Shown here: in pieces, positions 1 to 9,594 of the stretch
Position numbering within the stretch: position 1 is the first letter of the stretch
How the letters are laid out: every line of letters begins with the position of its first letter
Assembly (NCBI GenBank): GCA_910584545.1
Contig: CAJUBC010000002.1
Location: forward strand, 1-64,000
Direction: 5' to 3'
Length of the DNA stretch: 64,000 bases
Source of the DNA: an uncultured Muribaculaceae bacterium
GTDB lineage: Bacteria > Bacteroidota > Bacteroidia > Bacteroidales > Muribaculaceae
The notes under the pieces: model-generated
What the model saw: only the letters and a program-made list of their open reading frames with translations
Told to the model about the DNA's origin: nothing
Database searches by the model: none
Translations under genes and position numbers: made by a program

Positions 1-104
1 ATGTGCCGATTTATTTATGGACCCAGTCTATAAAGGGACTTTTTCAGTGCCCTCCTCGCCGAGAGGACAGGATTTTCTGTTTCTTTATGACATGTCGGGT
101 CAAG

Positions 105-1118
105 TCAGCCCGGCAGCTGGTTCTGTTGGTTTTCCGGATGCGCTTCCGAGGGATGTTCCGGCTGCGGATGCGCGTCGGGATGGGCGGTCTTGATGCGTAT
201 CTTCATGCGGTCGAAGCCATTGCCGTATACGCCGTTTACCGCTCCCTGCGTCACGAACGCATGCTCGTCTATCTGCTTGACGATGCGGAAGATTGTAACC
301 GATTCGATCTTTCGGCAGCACACCATCAGGATCTTCATGTCGTGCTTGAAGTACCAGCCCATGCCGTCGATCACCGTCACGCCTCGGCGCGCCTCGTTGT
401 TGATTCTGTCGGCAATCTCTTTCCACTTCTCGGAGAAGATGAAGAACTGGGTGGCCTGTCGGTTGGTGTTGATGATCTGGTCGGCCATGAACGAGCCGAT
501 GAAGCTTACCATAATACCGTAGACGATGGTGGGGATGCGGGTCTCGATGCGCTGCTCCCAAGTTCCCTCGAAGGGGAGGAAAATCGAGCAGCACACGATG
601 GTCATGTCCACGTAGATGATCGTGCGTCCAATGCTGACGTTGCTCACTTTCGACACCATCGCCGCCACGATGTCTGTGCCACCGGTCGATCCGTTGTGGA
701 TGAAGCAGGTGCCTACGCCGATGCCGCAGCATATTCCGCCGAGCACGATGCTCACCACGCGGTCCGGGATGAGCGGATGGCCTATGCCCATGAAGAAGTT
801 CTCGAAGATACCGAGGCTCAGGGCTATAACCGTGGCGCTGTAGATGGTGCGGAGCACGAATGTGCGGCCCACGACCTTGTAGGCCATGGCGAGAAGCAGC
901 AGGTTGCATGCGTAGGAGGTCACGGCCACCGATATGGCTCCGTCCGTGGCGAAATACACCAGCGTGCCGACACCCGTCAGTCCTCCCATCACCACCTTGT
1001 GCGGAAGGATGCAGGCAGTGAAGCCGACTGCGTAAATCATCAGTCCCACCGCGATCATCACATAGTCCTTAGTATTTACCAGCAGATTGTTGTATTTGTA
1101 TTTCTGTAAAGCTGACAT
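105..1118 (-). CDS. YitT family membrane protein (DUF161/DUF2179)
   Basis: 337-residue integral membrane protein. Several hydrophobic segments fill roughly the first 210 residues, including a stretch rich in Gly near residues 105-125 (GGICCGIGVGTCFIHNGSTGG) that is typical of YitT proteins. The rest is a soluble C-terminal domain of the DUF2179 type (about residues 215-310), followed by a Pro/His/Gln-rich tail. YitT proteins are widespread, and their substrate or transport function is not established. The start at 1118 gives MSALQKYKYN and lies about 50 bases downstream of a minus-strand TAATTTTG element at 1174-1181. It is divergent from the outer-membrane protein gene at 1341. Family assignment is confident; function is unknown. 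Confidence 0.85.
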   Translation of the reverse strand: MSALQKYKYNNLLVNTKDYVMIAVGLMIYAVGFTACILPHKVVMGGLTGVGTLVYFATDGAISVAVTSYACNLLLLAMAYKVVGRTFVLRTIYSATVIALSLGIFENFFMGIGHPLIPDRVVSIVLGGICCGIGVGTCFIHNGSTGGTDIVAAMVSKVSNVSIGRTIIYVDMTIVCCSIFLPFEGTWEQRIETRIPTIVYGIMVSFIGSFMADQIINTNRQATQFFIFSEKWKEIADRINNEARRGVTVIDGMGWYFKHDMKILMVCCRKIESVTIFRIVKQIDEHAFVTQGAVNGVYGNGFDRMKIRIKTAHPDAHPQPEHPSEAHPENQQNQLPG

Positions 1119-1173
1119 AGCAGGAATGTTCTGTATGTTTTATTAAAAAAGATGAGAAAAAGATTTCTGGGCG

Positions 1174-1181
1174 CAAAATTA
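1174..1181 (-). promoter_or_regulatory. Putative -7 element for the YitT gene
   Basis: Reading the minus strand, TAATTTTG matches the Bacteroidetes TAnnTTTG -7 consensus. It would place the transcript start near 1167, about 50 bases before the gene. No clear TTTG -33 box is seen at the expected distance, so this is only moderately supported. Confidence 0.4.
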
Positions 1182-1204
1182 CAAAATAAAAGCCATATTT
1201 CAGC

Positions 1205-1234
1205 TTGGTCGTTAAGAGATTTTTATTAATTTTG
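1205..1234 (+). promoter_or_regulatory. Putative promoter of the outer-membrane barrel gene
   Basis: TAATTTTG at 1227-1234 matches the TAnnTTTG -7 consensus. A degenerate -33 box (TTG at 1205-1207) lies 19 bases upstream. Transcription would begin near 1241, so the conserved repeat at 1237-1310 would form most of the 5' leader. Confidence 0.5.
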
Positions 1235-1236
1235 TG

Positions 1237-1310
1237 TTTTTAGACCCCTTCCTACAAAAAATGTTAACGCAGGGGTGGCCGGTTTTTGATGCAGGTCAGC
1301 AAATTAAGTA
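1237..1310 (+). repeat. Dispersed non-coding repeat, copy A (leader of barrel gene)
   Basis: About 74 bases that reappear in inverted orientation at 14311-14382 with roughly 85% identity by eye. Shared blocks include TTTTAGACCCCTT, AAAAATGTTA and TTTTGATGCAGG followed by CAGCAA and ATTAAGTA. In this copy the repeat begins at the predicted transcription start and ends about 30 bases before the ATG of the outer-membrane protein, so it is probably transcribed. No function is recognised. Confidence 0.7.
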
Positions 1311-1340
1311 GGGAGCGGGGAAGAAACAAACCTTACAGTT

Positions 1341-2057
1341 ATGAAAAAGACTTTAATCACGGCCTTGATGGCCCTGGCGGGACTGCAGATGGCGCAGGGC
1401 GCCGATTTCTTCAGCACCGCCGAGAGCGCGGATAAGTTCTCCTTCGGAGCGCGTGTCGGTCTGAACACATCCAATCGGACGATCAGTAACAACGCCCTTC
1501 CGTATTGTTATCACAGGGAGAGCTGGGGCACGGGCTTCGACATCGGTGCTGTGGCCACCTTCAATATCCGGGACTGGATTTCCGTCCAGCCCGGACTATT
1601 CTATGAATCGCGCAGCGGCAGCTACACCGTTACCGGCGATCCCAAGGGATCAGGCCTCGGTGAAGGTTACACCTCCTCGGTGAGCGGAACGCGCAACTCG
1701 TACAACCTCACTGTTCCGGTGATGGCGATTTTTAATTTCAACGTATGCGACGAGATCCGCTGGGGAGTTGAGGTCGGCCCGTATGTGTCGCTGCTGCTCG
1801 GTTCCAATGTCAATGCCAAGGCGGCCGTCACAGATTCTGCCGACGGAGCCCTGCTCCCGATTCCAGAGCATGCGTCCACTTTCGACTTCGGCTTCAAGAT
1901 GGGTACGTCGTTGACGCTCAATCGTCACTGGTATGCCGGCGTACACTACATGGCCGGATGCGTCAAGGCCTGGAAGTTGCTCAGGGTGGAGAACCTCCAG
2001 AAGAATTTCGGAGGATACGCCAAGGGCTGGGTGTTCACCCTCGGTTACGATTTCTGA
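1341..2057 (+). CDS. Outer-membrane beta-barrel protein (porin-like, OMP_b-brl)
   Basis: 238 residues with a clear signal peptide (MKKTLITALMALAGLQMAQG, cleavage near residue 20). The rest alternates short amphipathic strands with Gly/Asn/Ser-rich turns, and the chain ends in aromatic F (GWVFTLGYDF), as expected for a BAM-assembled barrel. Motifs such as FSFGARVGLNTSN and SVQPGLFYESR are typical of the small Bacteroidetes PorT/OMP_b-brl barrels of 8-10 strands. It is a single-gene unit with its own promoter and the conserved repeat in its leader. It ends in a bidirectional terminator shared with the convergent acetyltransferase gene. Ligand and exact role are unknown. Confidence 0.8.
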   Translation: MKKTLITALMALAGLQMAQGADFFSTAESADKFSFGARVGLNTSNRTISNNALPYCYHRESWGTGFDIGAVATFNIRDWISVQPGLFYESRSGSYTVTGDPKGSGLGEGYTSSVSGTRNSYNLTVPVMAIFNFNVCDEIRWGVEVGPYVSLLLGSNVNAKAAVTDSADGALLPIPEHASTFDFGFKMGTSLTLNRHWYAGVHYMAGCVKAWKLLRVENLQKNFGGYAKGWVFTLGYDF

Positions 2058-2107
2058 TTGTTTTTTAGTTTATTGTTATTTGTCAGCTCCTTACGGGGCA
2101 GAATGCA

Positions 2108-2142
2108 AGAAGGCCGCCCCCTGTTGAAAGGTGCGGCCTTCT
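2108..2142. terminator. Bidirectional rho-independent terminator
   Basis: Perfect 10-bp stem AGAAGGCCGC (2108-2117) pairing with GCGGCCTTCT (2133-2142), with a 15-base loop. It sits between the convergent barrel gene and the acetyltransferase gene and can serve both. Confidence 0.75.
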
Positions 2143-2168
2143 CTGTGTCTTGTCTGTGAGGACCGGAA

Positions 2169-2711
2169 TCAGACCCCTTCGTTGACGTTGTAGACCTCCG
2201 TGAGCATCTCTCGCAGGTCGCGGGTGTCGCGCAGCACCACGTCGCCGTGGGTCATCAGCAGCATCTCCACTCCCGTCTGCTCGGCGGAGTAGGGGGGCTG
2301 TACGTAGTTTATATCCTCGCGGATCTTGAAGCCGTTCTTCTCGTAGAACGATATGCGGCGGCGTGCCTCCTCGGTGGTCGGTTTCTCCACTTCGATGAGC
2401 ACGTTCTCTCCCACGGTCTCGAACAGATGGCGGAGCATCGATCTGCCGATGTTCTTGGAGCGATGAGCCGGGTCGACGGCGAAGTGCTCGATATAGATAT
2501 AGTTCTCGAATTTCCAGTAGGTCAGGAAACCCAGGAAATCATCGCCGCCGTCATCGTATACGAAACCGGCGAACTTGCCTCCCTTCATCTTGACGAAATC
2601 GGCCACATGTTCGGCGCTTTTGTACAGCCGGCGCTCTTCGACCGGAAAAGTCTCGTTGTAAAGTTTCAGGAAAGCCGGATAGTCTTTCACTGTCAATTCT
2701 CTGAATTCCAT
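2169..2711 (-). CDS. GNAT family N-acetyltransferase
   Basis: 180 residues from the ATG at 2711 (MEFRELTVKDYPAFLKLYNE), preferred over a longer reading because this is where GNAT homology begins. The GNAT core is visible: IYIEHFAVDPAHRSKNIGRSML holds the acetyl-CoA pyrophosphate-binding R/Q-x-x-G-x-G/A-type loop, followed by LIEVEKPTTEEARRRISFYEKNGF, the usual motif B with the YEKNGF ending. The protein therefore transfers an acetyl group from acetyl-CoA to an amine; the substrate cannot be read from sequence. It lies about 50 bases downstream of the SGNH hydrolase gene on the same strand and is probably co-transcribed with it. Confidence 0.85.
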   Translation of the reverse strand: MEFRELTVKDYPAFLKLYNETFPVEERRLYKSAEHVADFVKMKGGKFAGFVYDDGGDDFLGFLTYWKFENYIYIEHFAVDPAHRSKNIGRSMLRHLFETVGENVLIEVEKPTTEEARRRISFYEKNGFKIREDINYVQPPYSAEQTGVEMLLMTHGDVVLRDTRDLREMLTEVYNVNEGV

Positions 2712-2761
2712 AATATTATAAGATTGATAGATCCTTGTGCGTGCATTTTGCAGGATGTGGG

Positions 2762-3442
2762 TCACAGGGTCTCGTTCATTCGTTTATAGATGAATACCTT
2801 GCCTCTGGACATCTGTGAGGCATCCGGTTTTTCAACAATCCGCAGCGGGATAATGTTCTCTTCCACTATCCATTCCACCACAGAGTCCATCCATTTTACC
2901 ATTCCTGCGCGGCTGGGGTGCGGGTTCTTGGCGCTCTGACGCGGAAGGTTGAGGTCGAAGCTGCGGAAGAAATGTTTATCTCCCAACTTCTCTTCAAGCC
3001 AGTCATTGAGCACCTCCCCTTTGTTGTGACCGGGCCATGACGGAGGTCCGACCCATATCACCGGTATGTCGCCGGCACCATTCATTATCTTGTCGACCGA
3101 TGTGCTGAGGCGTGTCTCCGGATGTTGCTCGAACAGTTCGTTCATGCCCAGACTGATGAATATAGCGTCAGGCTCCTGCAGCAGTATGTTTTTCTGGAGT
3201 TTCGGCGAGTTGGCCCACTTGCCGATGGTGGAGCCGTCCCAGACTATCGTCGATACATCGAACCCGTTCAGTTTTCCGTAGGCGTTGAGCCGTTCCGAAA
3301 GCCAGCCCGTCATCGAGTCGCCGATAAAGAGCACTTTCTTCACCTCATCCTCCCCCTTGCCTGCGTCATGCCTCTCTTTCTGCGCGACGGCGGGAAAAAG
3401 CGTAAGCATGCAGAGCAGTGTCAATAGATATAGTTTCTTCAT
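2762..3442 (-). CDS. Exported SGNH/GDSL-family hydrolase
   Basis: 226 residues beginning with a signal peptide (MKKLYLLTLLCMLTLFPAVAQ). The SGNH blocks are visible: block I FIGDSMTG with the nucleophile Ser43, block III GMNELF, and the C-terminal catalytic Asp/His block as NPHPSRAG. Such enzymes are periplasmic or surface esterases/lipases, often removing acyl groups from glycans or peptidoglycan (established for the superfamily). The precise substrate is not inferable. It is somewhat like the DUF459-type SGNH proteins in layout, but I would not assign it further. The GNAT gene follows on the same strand. Confidence 0.8.
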   Translation of the reverse strand: MKKLYLLTLLCMLTLFPAVAQKERHDAGKGEDEVKKVLFIGDSMTGWLSERLNAYGKLNGFDVSTIVWDGSTIGKWANSPKLQKNILLQEPDAIFISLGMNELFEQHPETRLSTSVDKIMNGAGDIPVIWVGPPSWPGHNKGEVLNDWLEEKLGDKHFFRSFDLNLPRQSAKNPHPSRAGMVKWMDSVVEWIVEENIIPLRIVEKPDASQMSRGKVFIYKRMNETL

Positions 3443-3544
3443 AACTTGTAGATAACTCAGAGGATTCCGCAGCGTGACGGTTGGGGAAGCCCCTCTTTAA
3501 AAAGATTAACGTGACGATAGGGGATATGTTTGAATTATTTTTTG

Positions 3545-3552
3545 TAATTTTG
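3545..3552 (+). promoter_or_regulatory. Putative -7 element for trpS
   Basis: TAATTTTG, a match to TAnnTTTG, lies 69 bases before the trpS start codon. A TTTG at 3529-3532 is too close (12 bases) to be a normal -33 box, so support is partial. Confidence 0.4.
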
Positions 3553-3621
3553 CATCACACACGATGATTCATTTGTTCATCTTAAAAACCATTTGACATT
3601 AGCGAATTAACATCAGTAGAT

Positions 3622-4692
<1,071 letters not shown>

Positions 4693-4722
4693 GTAAATGT
4701 ATATTCGTTTGACACTTACTTA

Positions 4723-5949
4723 ATGGTTCTCAACTGGATCTGGATCGCCTTCTTCGCGGTGGCGTTCCTCATGGCGCTCGGCCGTACGCTTTTCGCCGGC
4801 GACCTGCAGGTGTGGAGCGACATCATGAACGCGTCGTTCGACCAGGCTGCGTTTGCCTTCGAGGTCTCCCTCGGCCTCACCGGAGTGCTCACCCTCTGGA
4901 TGGGAATAATGAAAGTAGGCGAGAAAGGTGGGGTGATCGAATTCTTCGGTCGGTTGATAAGTCCGTTTTTCTCCCGTCTGTTTCCCGGCATACCGAAGGG
5001 ACATCCCGCGATGGGAGCCATCTTCATGAACATATCGGCCAACATGCTCGGCCTCGACAATGCTGCCACGCCGATGGGTCTCCGCGCCATGCAGGAGATG
5101 CAGACGCTCAACCCAAAGAAGGACACGGCAACCGACGCGATGATAATGTTCCTGGTGCTCAACAGTTCCGGACTCTGTCTCGTGCCGATAAGCATAATGA
5201 TGTACCGCGCTCAGGGGGGTGCGGCGAACCCTACGGATGTCTTCGTGCCGATCCTGATAGCCACTGCCATAGCCACGCTTGTCGGACTCCTGGCTCTATG
5301 CCTCAGGCAGCGCATCCGCATGGACAGGGTGTTGTGGAGCTGGCTCGGAGGTATCGCGGCCTTCGTAGCCCTCGTCACCTGGTTCTTCTCCTCGCTTCCG
5401 GCCGACAAGGTGCAGGGCTACAGCACCTTCGCAGCCAATGTCATCCTCTTCACGGTGATAATGGCATTCATCGGTGCCGGCGTGCGCCGCAGACTCCGGG
5501 TCTACGACGTATTCATTGAGGGCGCTAAGGATGGCTTCAAGACCGCGGTGATGATCATTCCCTACCTTGTGGCTATCCTTGTGGCTATAGGAATGTTCCG
5601 GGCCTCCGGCGCGCTCGACATCCTGACCGGATGGGTGGAGAGCTTCGTGGCGTGGCTCGGTTTCGACACGCAGTGGGTGGGTGCCCTCCCGACGATGCTT
5701 ATGAAGCCCCTCAGCGGCAGCGGCAGCTGCGCCATGATGCTCGACGTGATGAAGACCAACGGTGCCGATGCCTTTGTCAGCAAACTCGCCGCAGCCGTGC
5801 GCGGCTCGACCGACACCACCTTCTACATCCTGGCCGTATACTTCGGCTCGGTGGGAGTGACCAAGACCCGCTACGCCGCCGGCTACGCCCTCCTCGCCGA
5901 CCTGACCGGTGCCGTTGCCGCAGTAGCGGTAGCCTATTGCTTCTTCTGA
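4723..5949 (+). CDS. Fused SpmA/SpmB-like nucleoside-recognition-domain membrane protein
   Basis: 408-residue polytopic membrane protein made of two related halves. Residues about 1-200 resemble SpmA (ANMLGLDNAATPMGLRAMQEMQ is the SpmA/Gate-domain signature) and residues about 215-408 resemble SpmB (ending in GSTDTTFYILAVYFGSVGVTKTRYA). In spore formers these two proteins are separate and act in spore core dehydration. In Bacteroidetes a fused form is common and its role is unknown, as no sporulation genes are expected. The Gate (nucleoside recognition) domain suggests a transporter or channel. It follows trpS closely, and its stop is 9 bases from that of the convergent small gene. Confidence 0.85.
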   Translation: MVLNWIWIAFFAVAFLMALGRTLFAGDLQVWSDIMNASFDQAAFAFEVSLGLTGVLTLWMGIMKVGEKGGVIEFFGRLISPFFSRLFPGIPKGHPAMGAIFMNISANMLGLDNAATPMGLRAMQEMQTLNPKKDTATDAMIMFLVLNSSGLCLVPISIMMYRAQGGAANPTDVFVPILIATAIATLVGLLALCLRQRIRMDRVLWSWLGGIAAFVALVTWFFSSLPADKVQGYSTFAANVILFTVIMAFIGAGVRRRLRVYDVFIEGAKDGFKTAVMIIPYLVAILVAIGMFRASGALDILTGWVESFVAWLGFDTQWVGALPTMLMKPLSGSGSCAMMLDVMKTNGADAFVSKLAAAVRGSTDTTFYILAVYFGSVGVTKTRYAAGYALLADLTGAVAAVAVAYCFF

Positions 5950-5958
5950 TCCCCGTTT

Positions 5959-6480
5959 TTACCATCGGTACCACCGCCGGCGTCCCCTTCGGGGCGGCTC
6001 CGGCGGATTGTCGTAATAATCTTTCGCAGCCTCCTTCATCCTGTCGAGGCGGAGGCCATACACACCCTCGAGACCGGATTTCTCCACATATTCCCTCGCG
6101 ATGCCGATGTTCCGCTCCAGGGATTTGCGCGGCGCGGCCTGCGTCTTCTGCCCGCTGACCACCCATCGCAGACTGGCGTCTGCAATATATACCAGCAGGT
6201 CGGCGACTTTCTCCGGATCATAGCAGAGCGTCTCGAAATCTTTCACCACTCTCTTGAGTTCGGTGGCTGTCGGCGCGCGTCGTAATTTACCTGAGCGGAA
6301 GAAATACATATCGTTGACCATCTCCTTCCTCCGCTCCAGTTCAGCGTCGGCATCAGGATTGAGCCAGTACTCGAGATATACCCTGGCCTCCGGACGAACA
6401 TCGTACATCTCCGTCACCATACCGATTATCTCCTCCTTGCTCATGCGCGTGAGCGTCTTCTTCAACTCTGCTTTCGACAT
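5959..6480 (-). CDS. Conserved hypothetical protein (DUF6155-like)
   Basis: 173-residue, strongly charged, predicted all-helical cytoplasmic protein. It starts MSKAELKKTLTRMSKEEIIGMVTEMYD and contains the phrase ARVYLEYWLNPDAD, which I associate with the DUF6155 family of small Bacteroidetes proteins; this assignment is from memory and moderate. The C-terminal tail is very basic (PPRRGRRRWYRW), which could bind nucleic acid or membrane. There is no signal peptide and no catalytic motif. It is transcribed alone, converging on the SpmA/SpmB-like gene with no room for a separate terminator. Confidence 0.65.
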   Translation of the reverse strand: MSKAELKKTLTRMSKEEIIGMVTEMYDVRPEARVYLEYWLNPDADAELERRKEMVNDMYFFRSGKLRRAPTATELKRVVKDFETLCYDPEKVADLLVYIADASLRWVVSGQKTQAAPRKSLERNIGIAREYVEKSGLEGVYGLRLDRMKEAAKDYYDNPPEPPRRGRRRWYRW

Positions 6481-6588
6481 AACGTGGTCTCTTTTCTATA
6501 TAACGTCTGTAGCCGCTTAATGTGGTATGCCCGAAATTCATAAGTAAGCGTTCAAATTTAAACGATGGTAAAAAAATATTGTGGAAAA

Positions 6589-6620
6589 TTTGGTAGAGCG
6601 GGCCGCAAATGTTAACTTTG
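6589..6620 (+). promoter_or_regulatory. Promoter of the glycine cleavage operon
   Basis: TTTG at 6589-6592 and TAACTTTG at 6613-6620 are separated by 20 bases, a textbook match to the Bacteroidetes TTTG-N19/20-TAnnTTTG promoter. The predicted start near 6627 leaves a leader of about 110 bases before gcvT. I looked for a glycine riboswitch in this leader and saw none. Confidence 0.75.
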
Positions 6621-6737
6621 AAAAAAATTTCGAAAGGAACGGTTTTTGTCGGTCTTGTTCGCCGGGCGGTGCAATATATCGTGCTAAGAATGGACGGTCA
6701 ACAATCAGTTCGTCACCTTTATCTAATATTCATAAAC

Positions 6738-7832
6738 ATGGAAGAGGAGATCAAAACCACCTGCCTTCATGACCGGCATGTGGATCTGGGCGCGTTGATG
6801 TCGCCCTTCGCAGGCTACGACATGCCTATCCAGTACAAAGGAATCACCGAAGAGCACAACGCGGTCCGTCAGGAAGTGGGTGTGTTCGATGTCAGCCACA
6901 TGGGCGAGGTCCGCGTGAAAGGACCGGAAGCCGAGAAATTCGTTAACCATATTTTCGTCAACGACGTTACCGGAGCCCCCGACGGCCAGATTTTCTACGG
7001 AATGATGTGCCTCGAGAACGGCGGTACTGTCGATGACCTGCTTGTTTACAAAGTGAACGACAACGAGTTCTTCCTCGTGATCAACGCTTCCAACATCGAC
7101 AAGGATGTTGCATGGATCATGAAGAACGCCGAGGGATTCAACGTGGAGATCGCCGATGAGAGCCTCTATTACGGCGAGGTCGCCATCCAGGGTCCGAAGG
7201 CGGAGGAGACTGTCGAGAAAGTCCTCGGCATACCTGTAGCCGACATCAAGTTCTATAATTTCAAGACCTTCCATCTCGACGGAGAGGACGTGATCGTGAG
7301 CCGCACCGGTTACACCGGCGAGGATGGTTTCGAGGTTTACTCCAGCCATGACTTCACACGCAAGGTGTGGGACAAGCTGATGGAGGCCGGCGTGCAGCCC
7401 TGTGGACTCGGATGTCGCGACACGCTCCGCTTCGAAGTGGGTCTGCCTCTTTACGGCGACGAGCTCACTGAGGAAATCTCCCCGATCGAGGCAAGTCTCA
7501 GCATGTTTGTCAAGCTCGAGAAACCGGAGTTCGTGGGCAAGGAAGCTCTCGCACGCCAGAAAGCCGAGGGCGTGAAGCGCCGCATCGTCGGCCTCGAGCT
7601 CGAAGGCAACGCCATCCCGCGTCATGGCTATCCCGTTGAGGTCAACGGCGAGCAGGTAGGTGAGATCACCACCGGTTACCGCTCCATCTCCACCGGCAGG
7701 AGCGTGGCCATGGCCATGGTCAACAAGCCTTACGACAAGCTCGGCACCGAGGTGGAGGTGCGCATCCGCAAGAAGACCTTCCCCGCGAAGGTGGTGAAGA
7801 AACGCTTCTACGACAAGAGCTACAAGAAATAA
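6738..7832 (+). CDS. gcvT: Glycine cleavage system T protein (aminomethyltransferase)
   Basis: 364 residues from the ATG at 6738 (MEEEIKTTCLHDRHVDLG). An upstream in-frame extension was rejected because it runs through the operon promoter. The T protein takes the aminomethyl group from the lipoylated H protein and transfers the methylene to tetrahydrofolate, releasing ammonia. Visible family features are SPFAGYDMPIQYKGITEEHNAVR, FDVSHMGEVRVKG near the N-terminus with the catalytic Asp region, and RTGYTGEDGFEVY in the middle. Length is normal for GcvT. It is the first gene of a five-gene operon that contains every component of the glycine cleavage system. Confidence 0.96.
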   Translation: MEEEIKTTCLHDRHVDLGALMSPFAGYDMPIQYKGITEEHNAVRQEVGVFDVSHMGEVRVKGPEAEKFVNHIFVNDVTGAPDGQIFYGMMCLENGGTVDDLLVYKVNDNEFFLVINASNIDKDVAWIMKNAEGFNVEIADESLYYGEVAIQGPKAEETVEKVLGIPVADIKFYNFKTFHLDGEDVIVSRTGYTGEDGFEVYSSHDFTRKVWDKLMEAGVQPCGLGCRDTLRFEVGLPLYGDELTEEISPIEASLSMFVKLEKPEFVGKEALARQKAEGVKRRIVGLELEGNAIPRHGYPVEVNGEQVGEITTGYRSISTGRSVAMAMVNKPYDKLGTEVEVRIRKKTFPAKVVKKRFYDKSYKK

Positions 7833-7890
7833 TTCCCCGGCTCGGGAAACAGATAATCATAATTTCGAATCAATAAAACAACAATAAGAT

Positions 7891-8274
7891 ATGAGCACAG
7901 TAAAAGACGATCTGCGTTACGCAGAATCCCATGAGTGGGTTAAACTCGAAGGTGACATCGCAACAGTAGGAATCTCCGACTACGCGCAGCACGCACTCGG
8001 CGACATCGTATACGTCGACATGCCCGAGGTTGGCGACGAGGTGGAGGCTGGTGAGGTTTTCGGAGCCGTTGAGTCCGTGAAGGCCGCCAGCGACCTCATC
8101 TCTCCGGTGAGCGGAACCGTAGAGGCTGTCAACGAGAACCTCGAGGATGCTCCCGAAAGCATCAATGCCGATGCCTACGAGAACTGGATCATGAAGGTTA
8201 AAGTGTCCGACCCCGCGCAGATCGAGGCTCTTCTCGACGCTGCCGCTTACGCGAAGCTTTGCGAAAATGAGTAA
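7891..8274 (+). CDS. gcvH: Glycine cleavage system H protein (lipoyl carrier)
   Basis: 127 residues, the normal size of GcvH. This small carrier shuttles the aminomethyl intermediate between the P, T and L proteins on a lipoyl-lysine arm. The lipoylation site is Lys64 in the context GAVESVKAASDL, inside the conserved lipoyl-domain fold (VTYVGISDYAQ-type N-terminal part seen here as ATVGISDYAQHALGDIVYVDMPE). The 3' end overlaps the start of gcvPA by 8 bases, indicating translational coupling. It follows gcvT by 58 bases. Confidence 0.97.
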   Translation: MSTVKDDLRYAESHEWVKLEGDIATVGISDYAQHALGDIVYVDMPEVGDEVEAGEVFGAVESVKAASDLISPVSGTVEAVNENLEDAPESINADAYENWIMKVKVSDPAQIEALLDAAAYAKLCENE

Positions 8275-9592
8275 TCGTTTCATTCCCCATACAGACCGCG
8301 ACATAGCCGCCATGCTCGAGCGCATCGGCGTTGCGAGTGTCGATGATCTCTATGCCGATATCCCTGAGGAGGTGGTATTCAAGGGTGAATACGCCCTCCC
8401 CGAGGGAATGTCGGAGATAGAGCTGCGCCGCTTCTTCAAGGAACTCGGCGCCAAGAACCGCCGTCTCACCGTATTCGCCGGTGGCGGAGCCTACGACCAC
8501 TATTCTCCCTCGGTGATTCCTCACCTTCTGGAGCGCAGTGAGTTCTATACCGCATATACTCCCTATCAGCCCGAGATCTCGCAGGGTACCCTCCAGTATA
8601 TCTTCGAGTACCAGAGCATGATCTCCGAGCTCACCGGCATGGAGTCGGCCAACGCGTCTATGTACGACGGCGCCACGGCAACGGCCGAGGTGATGTTCAT
8701 GATGGTGGCTTCGGCACGCAAGAAGAACCGCGTGCTCGTTTCCTCCACACTCAGCGAGCGCGTGCTCGCAGTGGTTCGCACCTATGCCAGGTTCCACGGC
8801 GTGGATCTCACCGAGATTCCGGAGCGCGACGGCGTGACCGACCTTCAGGCCATCCCAGCCGAGCTCGCCAAGGGTGACGTGGCCGGCGTGATCGTCCCCA
8901 CCCCCAACCGCTACGGTATCATCGAGGACTACACCGGTCTCGCCGACATGGTGCACGGTGCCAAGGCCCTGCTCGCGGTCAACGCCGACCCCAGCGCGCT
9001 CGCAGTGCTCCGCACTCCCGCTGAATGGGGCGCCGATATCGCCTGTGGCGACGGCCAGACCCTCGGCATGCCTCTGCAGTTCGGCGGTCCTTACCTCGGA
9101 TACATCGCTTGCTCCAACTCCATGCTCCGCAAGATGCCGGGACGCGTGGTGGGCGCTACCACCGATGCCTCCGGCAAGCGCTGCTACGTGCTTACCCTCC
9201 AGGCCCGCGAACAGCATATCCGCCGCCAGAAGGCCACTTCGAACATCTGCTCCAACCAAAGCCTAATGGCCCTCTACGCCACCATTTACGTGGCCCTCAT
9301 GGGTAACGACGGCCTCCGTGAGGTGAACCGCCTCTCCTGTGACGGCGCTCACTATCTCGCCGCACGTCTTGAGGAGAGCGGCAAGTTCAAGCTCGCCTTC
9401 GACAAACCTTTCCTCAAGGAATTCGTTGTCAAGACTGACCTCGATGTCAAGAAAATCAACCGTCGTCTCCTCGACGCCGGCATCATGGGCGGCCTCGACC
9501 TCGGCAACGGCATGATAGAGTTCGCCGTGACCGAGAAGCGTACACGCGAGGAAATCGACAAACTTGTAACCTTAATGCTGCAGGAGGACTGA
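8267..9592 (+). CDS. gcvPA: Glycine dehydrogenase (decarboxylating) subunit 1
   Basis: 441-residue N-terminal half of the split P protein. Many bacteria encode P as two polypeptides, PA and PB, which together form the PLP enzyme that decarboxylates glycine and loads the aminomethyl group on GcvH. The start MSNRFIPHTDRDIAAMLERIGV and the segment YTPYQPEISQGTLQYIFEYQSMISELTGM are hallmark GcvPA sequence. The subunit does not carry the PLP lysine, as expected. It overlaps gcvH by 8 bases and is 2 bases from gcvPB, so stoichiometric coupled expression is likely. Confidence 0.97.
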   Translation: MSNRFIPHTDRDIAAMLERIGVASVDDLYADIPEEVVFKGEYALPEGMSEIELRRFFKELGAKNRRLTVFAGGGAYDHYSPSVIPHLLERSEFYTAYTPYQPEISQGTLQYIFEYQSMISELTGMESANASMYDGATATAEVMFMMVASARKKNRVLVSSTLSERVLAVVRTYARFHGVDLTEIPERDGVTDLQAIPAELAKGDVAGVIVPTPNRYGIIEDYTGLADMVHGAKALLAVNADPSALAVLRTPAEWGADIACGDGQTLGMPLQFGGPYLGYIACSNSMLRKMPGRVVGATTDASGKRCYVLTLQAREQHIRRQKATSNICSNQSLMALYATIYVALMGNDGLREVNRLSCDGAHYLAARLEESGKFKLAFDKPFLKEFVVKTDLDVKKINRRLLDAGIMGGLDLGNGMIEFAVTEKRTREEIDKLVTLMLQED

Positions 9593-9594
9593 AG

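Noticed and set aside
1..104. Leftmost 104 bases
   Set aside because: No gene, repeat or convincing terminator could be recognised downstream of the YitT-type gene; small hairpins here lack T tracts.
6627..6737. Glycine riboswitch in the gcvT leader
   Set aside because: Such a switch would be expected here, but the leader is only about 110 bases and I could not find the paired aptamer core or a following terminator.
8198..9259. 353-codon minus-strand open frame inside gcvPA
   Set aside because: Antisense shadow with His/Gly/Glu-rich translation; gcvPA is certain on the plus strand.
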